Positions 10,480 through 22,598 of a DNA stretch of 64,000 nt are shown here, piece by piece. The stretch is from Microstegium vimineum (lineage: Eukaryota; Streptophyta; Magnoliopsida; Poales; Poaceae): NCBI GenBank assembly GCA_022036555.1, contig CM039119.1, positions 44,395,318 through 44,459,317 on the forward strand, written 5' to 3'. Position numbers and translations under genes: made by a program. Under the pieces are notes generated by a model. It was not told the DNA's origin. It did not search any database and saw only the letters and a program-made list of their open reading frames with translations. Positions within the stretch are counted from its first letter, which is position 1. Each line of letters starts with the position of its first letter.

Positions 10480-13228
10480 TCTCTACTATAATTGAAAACT
10501 TGTCTAAGTCATTTCTCTCTTTCAAGATCTCTTTCAAGATCAACGACTCAAAACACGTCTGTTACAGATACAACAACTAAGATTAAAAGTCAGAAGCCGA
10601 GCCTTCACACTCAGCGCTCACGCACCATCCCGCACAGCGACAGGGATTGAATCCCACGGGACCGTGTGCCTGTAGCTTCCCCGGACGCGCCGCTTTGTGC
10701 GGTCGCCCACTGCTCCTCCCTCTGTTCCCCGGCTGCGCCGCTCGCGTGCGCTGCTCCTCCCTCCGTTCGGCCGCCGGGGGCACTACCTACCGGGGCACGG
10801 CCACTGGGGGCACTTCCTGCCGACACCATGGCCGCATCTAATGACGGCGGCGGCGGCGGCGGCCTCGACCTAATCTTAGACGAGGCGGGGGCGGCGGTTG
10901 GAGAGGCCATCACCACCGGCAGGTGACCTCTTGGTCGGGGGCGCGGCCAGGGTGGGCGAGATCCCTGATCTTTCCGATCCAAAACTTAGCCCTCCCAGTC
11001 TACCGGAGGACCCACAAAGCCATGGCCCAGCGGGAGATCACGATGTGGTGGCCGGTAACGGCCAAGCGGGAGTGTAGGTCAACAGCATCCATGTCCATGG
11101 TGGGAGAGGAGACTGGGAGAAGGATTCGCACTGCTCAATCCAACTTCCGCAGTTCTGCTTCCAGCGAAGGACAGCAGGAGCACATTCGCCTCTGATGTCA
11201 AATGTCATGCAGGTCAAGCCTCTCATTCTCTTCCATCGTTCTTCCGTTTGTCTTACTGCTTGCTGGCCTTTTGGGCTTAATAAGGCGCCATGAGAAATTT
11301 ATTGCACATGCAAGGAAGGCACTTTGATTAATTGAGCAGGCGAGGTAGGCATTGTGCATGCTGCAAGGGGTGGTGAAGCCGTGAAGCTGCGGCTGGCTCA
11401 AATGGGGCCTAAGTTCAACCATTGCTTCGCTCCGAAAATCCTAGCTATGTATTTAGTTATGTAAATTTTTTTCTAGAAATCTTGGGAGTCGGTAAAACCT
11501 ACATTAATCCCATGGCAGTGGCGTCGACAGAAGCTTGGTCCGGCTTTGGTGCCGTGAAGATGAAGGTAAGTGCTGAATCACACATTTCTTTTCTATATAC
11601 ATGTTGACTCATGTACCTACTTACGAAATTCCTAACATTTTTTGTTGGTTCATTCTTGCTTAGATTCTGACATGTCATAAGTTGTTGCCCAGTTGTAGTA
11701 TTACAGAATATGACAAGTTGCGTGTAATTGATAAAATTTACTGAATTGAACCTCACTTGTGGCATCAAAATTTGGTAGCCTCAAGGTATCTTTTAGTAAA
11801 ATCACTCTACTTATTCTGTCAAACCAGCGGAACTTTAGGGGTCTTAGTGTGGCTTATGAACTGTTGGTATGTATAAGCCTTGTGTTGATGGCATGTAAGC
11901 GGTGGAAATTCTGTGAAGTCTTTCTGTATTTTAGAAAAAAAAAATCTATGTAAGTCAGCTAAAACTGTGTCATGGCTTCTTATCTTGGCTTTGGATGTCA
12001 GGTGTTGTAAGTAACTAGAAAATTTTCTTTTGCCCTTAGAAGTAAAAACAAGCATCTAACTATGAATTGTTTCCTGGAAATAAATCTCTATAAATTGTTG
12101 TGCCTATGTGTTGATAAAAATAGTTGCCCATGAAGACCACAATACAGCTGATAATCATACATCCGCATGGGGGTAGTGAGTTACACGATCATTTTTAACT
12201 TGTTCTCCAGCCACAACCTTAGTTTGACCAATGAGGTAATTTAGGTAGTAGTTCAAGTCCTATCACCAGTTAAATTACAAGGGCTATCTTTTAAAAGAAA
12301 AGGAGAGAAAAATATATGTTGTAGAGCTACTAACATTAATGCTCTTTAGTTAACATTTCAGTGTAAAATTGACTAGATTATGGTTACCACTAAATAAAAC
12401 ATTGACATTGTTTACAGGTCAATACAAAGCTATCAACACAAACTCTGTGTAGGGAAGTTGGATAAATAGTCAGGCTGGTATATGATGACAACTTGGTTTA
12501 GCTCAGTTATATCAAATTGGACACTCCTCTTATATGATGAAAAGCTGGTATTCATATTGATAGCCTAATTAAAATTAAACGGGTGCTACAATAAATTGAA
12601 CTTGTAGCTGTTGTTCTCTTATAACTGCTAACATCATACAGCTCATAGAATTGATAAAAAAAATACATTTCATAGAAGGCTGCCTTTAAAATTCTCTTGA
12701 CTTTAAGCTAATGGGTGTTTTAGGAATGATTTCATTCATAATATTGTAGGGTTGCCTCTCCATGTCTAGAAATTTGGAGCCCCCCCAATGGTTCTCTTTT
12801 GCATATCATTAGGATTTTGCTAGTTAGTAGAAACTAATCATGCAATTCCACTAAGCATGATCTCCTGAAGCTTTTCTTTGGATGATTTTTTCAAGTCTTC
12901 TCATCAACAAAGTAATGAATTTTTTTTGCACTTTGCAGCGTCGCTAGAAGAACTGTAAGCAACACAATTAGCGAAGTTCGAAGAAATGGGTTTCTTTGAT
13001 ACACCAGAGAACATCCAAGGCTAGGCTGCTCTTGCTGGAAATGTTCATGTTGCAGTGGAGCGACTTCTTGGAAACATGGGAATATGATGATGATCATAAC
13101 TGTACTCTAATAATGTGATCTGTAGTTGGCATTGTTAGATCATGTCTGCTACCCTACTTCATTTCGTAGATAGAAACAACTTTGGATTTAATAATGACCC
13201 GTAGCGTTAGCACGGGTAAATATACTAG
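10480..13228 (+). mobile_element. Non-autonomous Helitron (about 2.75 kb) with captured gene fragments
   Basis: The 5' end is TCTCTACTATAATTGAAAAC, the typical Helitron start. An earlier copy of the same start lies 29 bp upstream at 10451, so the true end could be either. The 3' end has a GC-rich hairpin (ACCCGT..ACGGGT, 13197-13217), about 10 nt of spacer and the terminal CTAG (13225-13228). The insertion sits between A (10479) and T (13229), as Helitrons require. No Rep/helicase is encoded. Inside are a GC-rich exon-like segment (about 10600-10930, unidentified) and the last exon of a ubiquilin gene with its intron border. Both lie on the plus strand, the element's own orientation. Confidence 0.8.
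12941..13087 (+). pseudogene. Captured ubiquilin (DSK2-like) UBA-domain exon, broken
   Basis: After a good splice acceptor (pyrimidine tract, then TTTGCAG at 12932-12938), the frame encodes the C-terminal UBA domain of plant ubiquilins: ATQLAKFEEMGFFDTPEN, then a short gap and AGNVHVAVERLLGN, ending at a TGA (13085-13087) where the family also ends. Two in-frame stops interrupt it: TAA at 956-958 of kb 12 (12956-12958) and TAG about 20 codons later. The ubiquitin-like and STI1 domains are absent. It lies wholly within the Helitron, so it is a transduplicated fragment, probably non-functional. Confidence 0.85.
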
Positions 13229-13461
13229 TATTAGATGATGCAAAAGTGGTAGACGAGACGGATCGAGACGGCGTGCGCACCTGTAAGACCTTTTTCCGTC
13301 GGCAACATCGATTGGTGTTGTTCATCATTGGTAGTGCGTGGTAGGTTAGCTGATGGGGATTGGGGATACTGTTTCCATATTGGGCCGCAGATCATGTCCC
13401 TAGATACACTGCGGATGATGTAAGTTGAACGGGGAACCCACAGGTCTTCGATGTGTATATA

Positions 13462-13719
13462 TTCCCTCTGTCTTAAAATAAAAGTTATTTTCGTTTTATA
13501 ATACATCAGCTTTTTTAAACTTTAATCAATTATATATAAATAATATTAATATTTATAATACATAATTAATATCATTAGACAAATCGTTGAGTATATTTTC
13601 ATAATAAATTTATTTAAAGATATAAATGTTGCACGCATTTTCTATAAACATAGTCAAAGTTGATAAAAATCGATTCTTTCGCATATCTCATAGCGTCATC
13701 TATTCTGGGACGGAAGGAG
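13462..13719. mobile_element. Stowaway (Tc1/mariner) MITE
   Basis: A 258-bp AT-rich element bounded by TTCCCTCTGTCTTAAAATA at the left and the inverse of the TIR (TCTGGGACGGAAGGAG) at the right, with TA on both sides (13460-13461 and 13720-13721). It has no coding capacity. Confidence 0.85.
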
Positions 13720-14790
13720 TATAAACTTAGTGTGTACGATATAATAACCGTGAAATAGTAAGAGTCAGTTAGTGTGTCTCCAAGAGGCTCTCTGGACAAT
13801 AAATGTAGGCACCATCAGTGCTGGTTTTGGGTAAACAGGTAGTGATAACCCTCCACTGTAGATTCTGAGATTCAAAATAAAAAAATGATTGGGGTCCGCA
13901 ACAACCTACAGTGAAAGTCCACACTACTGTCGGTTTGTGGCAAGAACCGGTAGTGAATGGACGATGATATATCACTACTTGTTTTTAGCTGGAACTAACA
14001 CTGATGAGATGCTTTCACTCTCAGTTTATAGGTACAACCGACTTCGATAAACCAAATACAAAAGGTGTCATCCTCTCCTCCCTCCTCTCGCCCATCTCGA
14101 GCACACCAATTCAGGAGGTGCGCGTTTTTCCCACTCCTCCATTGTTGGAGTCATTCTTCGCCATGAAGCTCTTAGATTTTGAAGCATGGGTATGATCTTC
14201 TTGCTTTAAGATTAATAACAAGCATCCACTCCTTTAATTTTGTTGCTTTTATCATTATTTTAGCGGATACATTGCTTGATTCTCATTCTAGTTGTTCTTC
14301 CAAGAGAGCACTTTCTAATTGGATTTTGTGGAAGACATCGAAGCAAATTATGGTGAATCTATTATCTAAAAGGTTGGTGTCTATGAACCCATTTAAATTC
14401 CTAATTAATTACATGGTGGTTTTGATGATTGTTGGTATGTGATGCTAGTTCTTATGTTGTTCATGATTAAGTCTCTAAATTTAGTTTTTTAATTGGTGTC
14501 TCCATTTTTATGTGGCATGGAGTATAATAATTGTTCTTAATTAGTGTATAATAATTGTTTATTTATGGGGCTATGATTTTCAATTTATATGGGGCTACCA
14601 ATTTTAACTTTTCAACAATTAGTGTAGAATATTTATTTTCCAAAATGGGGTGACTAAATTAAATTAGTGTGGAATAAATTGTACTTTCAAGCTACAACTG
14701 TTGTTCATGAAGCTCCGTTTATTATTGATTTCTCTGTAATTATTGTCCCCATTTTTATGTGGCACGGAGTCTAAATATTTTTTTTATGTA

Positions 14791-16028
14791 GAAATAGATC
14801 ATGGGTGGATGTACACGTGACACGTGGTTGATGCCTGTAACTTCCTCACCGCTGGGAAAGCTGATGCTAGGGATGGAAACCTTGTATTCTGTCCATACAA
14901 AGATTATAAAAATAAAGAAATGTGATATAATTGAGTCTATACGAATATTATCAGAGGGTTTATATCAAACTATACAATACACAGTATGTATGGGGAGGTT
15001 GGCGAGAACGTTTCACAAGAAAACAATGATGATATGGCTAGTGACGGAGCCTCACAGAGGCGAAAATGTGTGTTGGCCTCCCTTTGCCTCTGACAAAAGA
15101 AGAGTGAAAGCTTAAGGATCCCTAAAAAGTGAAGTTACTAAACAGGTTATATGATTTGGTAAGAACCAGAGGTAGGGATGAGAAAAGGTGATTTGGTAAG
15201 AACCAGAGGCAGGGATGAGAAAAGACAGGATACATGACATGAAGTGGTAGCTCGCATGCTACTTTAGCTATGAGCCTATGACTGACTGCAGGAGAAGAAG
15301 GCAGGCAATGGAAATTACTGCCTGCCAAGTGCTACAGTAGTAGCTTTTAAAATTAGCCTCCCCTTAATTCTAGTTCACCCTCCGCCACTAGATATGGCCA
15401 TGACTGACGTAGCCCTACATGAGGCTGCTAACGAGGAAACCGGTGCAACATGCCACCCGTGGTTACCGTTAATAATGATGTGTTTAGAAATCCATTAGAT
15501 GACGACACCAAGTAGGAGGATGGCATTTCTCAACTGCTGCATGATGCAGAGGGCGGATTTCATAGTGATAGACAATTAAGAAAGCTAGAGATAATAAGAC
15601 AAAAAGGCAAAACAACACCATTCTATAAGGATTGTCCAATGAGCAAGCTGGAAGCCAACATCATGAAATTAGAGTTCACATCTACATATGGATTGAGCGA
15701 TAAAGGCTTCAATCAGTGATTGAGCGATAAAGGCTTCAATCAGTTGCTGGGTATAGTAAGGAAACTATTACCAGAAAAAAGAGTTACAAAAAAAGACATA
15801 CCTAGCCAAACAAATAATCTTCCCAATCGGCCTCAAAGTTAAAAAAATATGCGGGTGTTCCAATGATCACATATTGTATTGTGAAGACAAATACAAAGAC
15901 TTAGATGCGTACCCTAGGTGTAAAGCTCCATGGTACAAGAAAAGGCCCTCAAATGACGGTAGCAAGAGCCGAGGAGGGCATATACAGGTCATTTGGTATT
16001 TTACTATAGCTCATCGGGTGCATATGGT
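14791..16028 (+). pseudogene. CACTA Tnp2 transposase, N-terminal and central fragments
   Basis: At 14797 the frame reads DHGWMYT, then VDACNFLTAGKADARDGN and FCPYKDYKNKEM, matching the transposase-associated domain at the start of plant Tnp2 proteins. From about 15520 it reads LLHDAEGGFHSDRQLRKLE, MSKLEANIMKLEF, then GLSDKGFNQLLGIVRKLLP, and later KDLDAYPRCKAPWYKK, the conserved run that precedes the catalytic part. Several stops and frameshifts break it. A 27-bp perfect tandem duplication (15691-15717 and 15718-15744) repeats the GLSDKGFNQ codons and brings in a stop. The reading frame stops at 16028, where the LTR C insertion begins, and resumes at 42200. Confidence 0.85.
15152..15226. repeat. 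37-bp tandem duplication
   Basis: 'tgatttggtaagaaccagag' plus the following 17 bases occurs twice with a 37-bp offset, differing at one base. It lies in the decayed CACTA interior. Confidence 0.85.
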
Positions 16029-16049
16029 TGAAATGACCTAGGATGCAGC

Positions 16050-17666
16050 TGAAAGGATCAAGATGCCCAAGAGGGGGGGGGGGTGAATTGGGCTCTTTTT
16101 AATTTCTAAACAAGAATTAAACCTATAAAGAGCCAATTAACCCCCTAGTGCCTACCGCTTGTGTGCCCTAGCTAGAAAGCGGTAGCAAGCCAAAGGAAAG
16201 CGAAAACTTCCTACACAATTCTAGTATGAATTAAAGAACAAGTGCGGAAAGTAATGCAGTAATAAAGAGCTAGGGAAAGAGATGCTTGACACGACGATGT
16301 TTTGCCGAGGTATCGAGGAGTCGACACTCCCCCTAGTCCTCGTTGGAGCACCTCGCAAGGTATAGCTCCCCCTCAATCCCACGCAAGGGATGAGTGCTCT
16401 CTACGGGCTGATTCTTCGCCACTCTGGCTCGGTGAATCGCCCACAACCGATCACAAACGTCGATGGAGAAGGGCCGCCGACAATCCTCCGGCGATCACCT
16501 TCCTCCGAGCACCACCGGACCGTCTAGGTGATGTCGATCACCAAAAGTAACAAGCCTCGATCTTCGCTTGAATCACTCAAGCTTCACAACTAGAGGATGC
16601 ACACTTGAACTCTTGGATGAACTAGAGAGAGGATGGATGGATTCACGAATCACTCTCTCTCTAGGGCTCTTTCTCTCTTCCCAACCTTCTCAACAAACTC
16701 AGCAACTCAAATGAGCAAAGGCTAGGTGGGAGAGAAGTGGGAGGGGCTATAAATAGACCCTCTGAAAACTGCCTCGGGCTGACGTTTTAAGTTGGCGACG
16801 GACACTCTGTCTACTAGGCGACGGACGGTCCGTTGCATACCCAACGGCTAGTTTCTGTTCATGGTTTGGGCGACGGACGCTCCGGTGCCTAGGCGACGGA
16901 CGGTCCGACGCCCTGCCCAACGGCTAGTTCTGACACACTGTTCCCAGCGACGGACGCTACGTCACTGGGCGTCGGACGCTCATCCACAGCGTCCGACGCT
17001 AAGTTCTGGCTAGGGTTGAAAAACACCCTCTCTGGAAGGTCGACATACGCTCTTCCCAGCGTCCGACGCTTGGCCGACGGACAGCGTCCGACGGACCCTG
17101 AAAGACTTAGCCAGAAAACAACCCCTCTGGAAGGCCGACGGACGCTGTGGACTCAATCACCCAGCGTCCGACGCCTTTGTCCGACGCGACGGACAGCGTC
17201 CGACGCCCCTGCCAGGAGCGTCCGACGCCCAGAAAACGATTTTGACAACACCATTTTTCGTCGCGATAAAAATGGAAGTTGTTCTAGACTATCTTACGGT
17301 CACCATAGGCTTGCTTAGAGCTGAAGAAGTCAAGTGTGCACCACACCTAAATCATGAAGCTTTCCTAAGTCAAGCTACTAATCTCAACCCCTCTTCATAG
17401 TACGGTCAAAGGTAAAAAGAGAAGCCCTATCTATTTCTAAGTGCCCTTCATCTCCTTATGGCACTTAGCCTATCATTCTAGGGTCTTCATCATGTCTCCT
17501 GAAAACCGAAACGATATCCATCTTGGGGGCTAAGTGATGACCATTAGGGCCCACTCTCCTTGGTCACTATGGCTAAGCTACGCATAGCCTCTGCAAAACA
17601 CACGTTAGCCATAATAATCTCTAATTGTCGTTAATCAACGAAACCAACTAGGGCCATGATTCTTCA
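16050..17666 (-). repeat. Element A 3' LTR
   Basis: It is collinear with 28316-29931 over its whole length. Visible differences include the length of the G run near the left end and scattered C/T or G/A changes at CG dinucleotides. The TATA-like element is at about 16750-16760 and the palindromic array at 16795-17235. Confidence 0.93.
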
Positions 17667-17680
17667 ATCTCCCCCTTTTT
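17667..17680 (-). promoter_or_regulatory. Polypurine tract of element A
   Basis: The minus strand reads AAAAAGGGGGAGAT immediately before the 3' LTR. It is the primer site for plus-strand synthesis. The adjoining bases (GTCAATCACC on the minus strand) are shared with element B. Confidence 0.9.
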
Positions 17681-18142
17681 GGTGATTGACGACAATAGAA
17701 CCTCGAGTATGGATAAGAGTTTTGGTTTAGATTTTATGGTGACTCGGAATGGTTGAGCAAGGGTTAGTTAAGTTGTAATGAAGCATACTTGCTCATCCAA
17801 ACCAAATCACAAAACATGGTACTTATGAATATGAAATAAAAAGCAGTACCTCATGATATTCTCAAAGGATGTTTCGGAGTAAAGCGCGGAAGCTCAAATG
17901 ACGTTAAGCAAAGAGATATATCATGAACCATGAGACAACTCACAAGATATATTAGAGATAATCAAGAGTTTGTCACATGCAACCATATAAACATCAATCA
18001 TCATCACATCACACATATGGACAAATGCATAAAAGTAGACATGGTGAAAGAGTACGGGGAAATAAAGCATACAAAGATCCAAAACCCTCCCCCTATCTCT
18101 ATACTCGACCCTCTCTCCCCCTTTGGCGTCTAGCACCAAAAA

Positions 18143-20853
18143 CTAAGAGTCTGGGGCTAGAGAAGAAGGCGAAGAAGCTGCAGCTCTGCGATCCAGCATG
18201 ATGAAATCCTGAAGGTCTGACTCGTCTGACTCATCATCTGCCTCGGCCTCTGCCGGTGTAGGTGCAGCTGGGGTGGTCTCTGGAGCTGTCACTGTCACCT
18301 CTGGAGCTGTGATCGCAACTGACTCTCCCTGAGGCTCAGCTGGTGCCTCTGACAGTCCTGCCTCAGTGGTAGCGGGCCTGGGAACCCGACGAGTGAATAC
18401 TCGAGACGAGGGGGACGATGTCACTGCAAGTGCCACTAGGGACACTGCTGCTGCAACCTCTGCAGGCTGAGTCTGAACTAGAGAGGACACTGCCACTGTA
18501 ACTTCCTCTGCTAGGGATATAGCATCCGTCTGAACGGCAGCTGGAGGTGTGGTGACTGTCTGTGCTGACTGCTCAGGTGCGATCTCCGACGATGCAACTG
18601 AGGACTGGTGAGTGTCTGTCGCCGGAGGATCCACTGCAGTCTCTGGAGCTGGTGTGACCTGCTGAGCGGTTCCTGGGGAGTCTTCTCCCGTGATCTCAAG
18701 ATAGGAAGCTGACAAATCTCTCGAGGCCTCTGCTAAGGTAGTTCCCCGGGTAGGAGTGAATCCTGTCTGGAACTCTCCGGGTGAAGCTATCCAAGAGGAC
18801 ACCTGGGTCCTCGGAGTCTGGTACTCAGGAGAAGCTGCCGGCTGGAACGGAGGTGTAGCTGGTGCCTGACTCTGCTATCCTCTGGACGGTAACGCTGGAG
18901 TTGGCCCACAACTACTGGAGGCTGCTGTGGAGGAGAGGTGAACTGCTGCTGCTGAGATACGCCGGGCAACTGGAACTGTGGCGTGGAAGTCTGCCCGGAG
19001 CTAGAGGCCAGAAGACGCTCAAGAAGTAGTGTCTGAGTCTTCTGAATCTCTACCTGCTGCAGCTGATATGCCAAGAACTGACGCTGGAACTCGTCCTGTC
19101 TGGCCTGCGTCTGTGCCTGAGCTGGCAGCTGCTGCTCAGTAAGCCTCCATAGGTCTGCAGCCTGTCGCCTCTGCTCCTCTGCCTGGCGAGACTGCTCCTC
19201 CTGCATCCTCGATAGAATAGAGAGCAAGGTAGCCTCTGAGGAACTGGAGCCTGGAGCTGGAGCTGCTGCGGCTGTGCCTGACCCACGTGCCTCGTGGTCA
19301 TGGGTCATCGGTGTATACTCACGCACGGGCTGGTAGTCCTCGTCAGAGCTGTCGGAATCGAGGTCCTCTCGAAAGACTGTCTCAGCAGCTATATCTATCT
19401 CTGCATCCAAGTCTGCTAGCTCTGCCTGAGCAATCTGCTCAACTGTCGCATCTGTGACCTCGGCCGACTGTGGTGGCACTCCGGCCTGCCTAGTGCCTGG
19501 TCTGTACGCTCTGCTGGGGCGAGGCAACTGCCCATGTGCCACAAGCTGACTCATCGAATATACAGGAAACTCTGTAGCTGATCTCGTAAGAGTGACCCTC
19601 ATGACACCTGACCCGGTCTTAGCAACTATCAAATATGAAATCCAATGGGCAAACTGTAGCTGCCAATGACCTCTGAACCCAGCAGCTATAATATCCTCGA
19701 GCTCGCTCACTATCAAATCCCAGAGGTCGAACTTCTCTTTCCGAACAATGTGAGCTAGGAGCCAAAGCTGAAGACGAGTGATAGTATCCCTAGCTCCAAT
19801 CCGGGGTAGAATAGTACGTCTGAAAACCTCGTGGAGGATCCGAGCTAAAGGAGTGAGGTCACGTGGCATACGGCTCGAACCCTCAGTGAACGGCTGCTGA
19901 AAGCACGGACTCACGAAGTCCGTGGATGGCACTATACCATCGTGAGGTCGGCGAGGGGCCTCCTGATCCCCATAGCAGAGACTGTGTATCCTGGTAGGTG
20001 AGGACTCGAGGTGAAAGAGCTCTCTGAATCTGGCAGCTGTAACCCTGAAGTCACGTCCCTGGTATGCGAAGTGGAGGAACTCGTGATCAGGTGAGATCCA
20101 CAGAGAGGCGTAAAACTGGTATACCCAATCCTTCTGATATGCCCCTGAGCGTCCCATCAAATCTGTTAGACCCTGGATGTACTGGAGGTGCTGCAGGATC
20201 TCTGGACCACCGATCCCCTCTATCTGAGCAGATGGGCACACCCTGTGGGCCCTGAGAGGGGCATCAGTGTCTACATATGCTCTGTAGAAGTCCTCGTGCA
20301 CTGTAGTATAGAACTCTCGTCCGGCACGGGGGTCCCTCTGAGGTGGGAACCAGGACTAGAAGTCAACAAACCAAAGCAGCTGAACTTGCTTCGTTGTAAG
20401 TGCACGAACCTGGTGCCTCACGGGGTCTGGGAGCCGGGGTCCTGGAGGGCTGGGTGGTGCACCTGAGCCTCGGGAATGGGTAACTCATCGGCTCATTAGC
20501 TCTCCAATGGACGAATGGCCCGCGGTCTCTGCCGGCTCAATCGCTGGGACTGGCTCGGTCTCTGGTGCCTCTGTAGCCTCGACGGGCTCTGACTCTGGAG
20601 GTGGAGGGGACTCACGACGTGCTCCACGGCAAGGCGAGAGCCTCAAGCCGGCGCGACGTCCTCCTCGCTCTGCTAACTCAGCTGCCTCCGCCACTGCTAG
20701 CGCGGCTGCCGAATCTGGATCCATCGCTGGCCTCTTGCGCTTCTGAGAGATGACCTTGTGTTTTCCCTTTCCCCGGTCAGTGGGTGGACGCGGTGGAGGT
20801 GGAGGGTCACCACCACTACCGGGAACGGGACCTGCGTTCTTTGTCCTTGCCAT
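18143..20853 (-). pseudogene. Element A third ORF in the envelope-like position, broken
   Basis: It lies between pol and the 3' LTR, where Sireviruses such as soybean SIRE1 carry an envelope-like gene. It starts MARTKNAGPVPGSGG (20853). The Pro/Glu-rich N-terminus is followed by a globular core (for example GRSGAYQKDWVYQFYASLW, LWLLAHIVRKEKFDLWDLI) of the type often called a putative plant transposon protein. Next comes a Gln-rich coiled coil (QEEQSRQAEEQRRQAADLW), then a low-complexity Ala/Pro/Thr tail (18802-18143). Breaks are TGA at 20485-20487, TAG at 20356-20358, a frame change between about 18960 and 18880, and TAG at 18875-18877 in the new frame. I see no convincing signal peptide or membrane segment, so an envelope role is not supported by sequence. 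Confidence 0.7.
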
Positions 20854-21759
20854 ACTTCAACCTTTTACAATCAAGAGTCTGACAATCAAAGTCTCAAGAA
20901 TCACACCACAGACTCACTGGCCACTGTCACTGATCCTCTGACAAACTGACAATCCACAGACCAAACAAGAGTGGCACGCCGGCCCTGGACTGTCCTCGCG
21001 AGGCTTTGCCTCGATCCGTACTCGCGGGCTTTGCCCCGAGTTCTCTGTCACTGCCCACTGCTCAAGCAACCACCTCAGACATTGACCCTGCTCGTTAGAT
21101 AGATGAGATTATAACCATAAGCACATAAGCGAGAGATGAGAGAGTCTATAGAGTGAAAAGATATAGATAAGTAATCGAGATCGATTCTGCCATTTCATAC
21201 CTCGAACCCGAAACAAGATGAGAGAGGGGGAAAGATCCTCCGGTCGTCTATCCGTAATCCGCAATCCGCAAGCTAATCAAGGCAGTGAGATGATGGATTA
21301 GGGTTGGTAGAGAATGGAGAGGTGAAAGGCAATTCAGAGTGGGTCACAGGGATTGAAATTCACCTTGGCACCCAAAAGTGATCAGTCGACCTCCAACAGG
21401 GTTTGGAGGAGACCTCGTCGGCAAAGGAACTTCTGCACGGCTAGGTGGAGAGGCTTTGGCGTTGAGGTGAAGATCCCGGGCGCGGTGACTGGCGGTGCAG
21501 GGGGCGACAGCGATGGAGCTGCCAGCGGCACAGAGGGTGAAGGGCGACGGCGCAGGGGGTGACGGCGCAGTGCTGTGGCAGGTGGCACGCAGGGAGGTGG
21601 AGTGGCGGCGTTGGGTGGAGTACGGCGGCGCAGGCAGGGTCCTCGGTGGCGAAGTCGCGGCGGCTAGGATTTGGAAAAAGTGCGGCGGCAAACGGAAAAA
21701 CAGATCGGCGAAACAGAGAAGAGATCGGGGATTTAAAAAAAAATCGCCGTTTAGTTCGC

Positions 21760-22110
21760 GACGGACGCTCCGACACGGAGCGACGGACGCTCCATCGGCA
21801 TGCGACGGACGCTCGGGGAGCGTCCGACGGCATCGTCCGTCGGGCTTCCAGAGCCGATTTGAAACACCCAATCGCATTGACCGCGACGGACTCTCCATCG
21901 GCATGCGACGGACGCTCGGGGAGCGTCCGACGGCATCGTCCGTCGGGCTTCCAGAGCCGATTTGAAACACCCAATCGCATTGACCGCGATGGACGCTCCG
22001 CGACGGACGCTTTGGATAGCGTCCGTCGCCCTGTTAGCGGGCAAGTTTAATCTCCGGACGATCGCGACGGACGCTAAGGCAATTGACACAGAGCGTCCGT
22101 CGGCAGCGTC
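21760..22110. repeat. GACGGACGCT / AGCGTCCGTC array upstream of the third ORF of element A
   Basis: Around a dozen copies of the LTR word GCGACGGACGCT or its inverse lie here, outside the LTRs, 0.9-1.3 kb upstream of the third-ORF ATG. Part of the array is a 103-bp tandem duplication (about 21785-21887 and 21888-21990). The surrounding 21340-22600 has no convincing protein. The ORFs seen there on both strands are produced by the repeat. Confidence 0.85.
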
Positions 22111-22598
22111 CGACGCCTTAAAAATAGAATTTTTCAAATTTTCTTTTTGCGTCTTTCTCCCAACCAAGTTCCAATCCCAATAAGATCCAAATAACACTTG
22201 ATTGGACTTGATATGAGAACCATCTCTCAAACACTCATTTTCAAATAGTTTGCCGTAGGCTTAAATTTAGTTTTTAGCTCAAAATATTCGAATGGAAGCG
22301 CCAAGGAGTCATCATATGGCCACAAGAGGGGTATTGGAGTGACTTGAGCTTGGAATGCTCCCCCTAAGTGGACTATCATAGAGGATGCTCAAGAAACTTT
22401 ACCGAAAAGAAAGGGCAAACAACACACATGCATATGCTATGCAATACGAAATTTGAATCTAGGTTGCTTGCAAGTTTAAACCGCGGTTAAGCTTTGTCAC
22501 ACGCTTTGAGGGCGGTTATCTTAACCCGTTAGCCAAGCCTATGTGCATTACCAAACTAAACATGTTATATTACATATGAATGCATGGTTAACACAAAC

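Noticed and set aside
21344..22230. Long ORFs on both strands between pol and the third ORF of element A
   Set aside because: They run through the GACGGACGCT array and its 103-bp duplication. The repeated peptides come from the DNA repeat.
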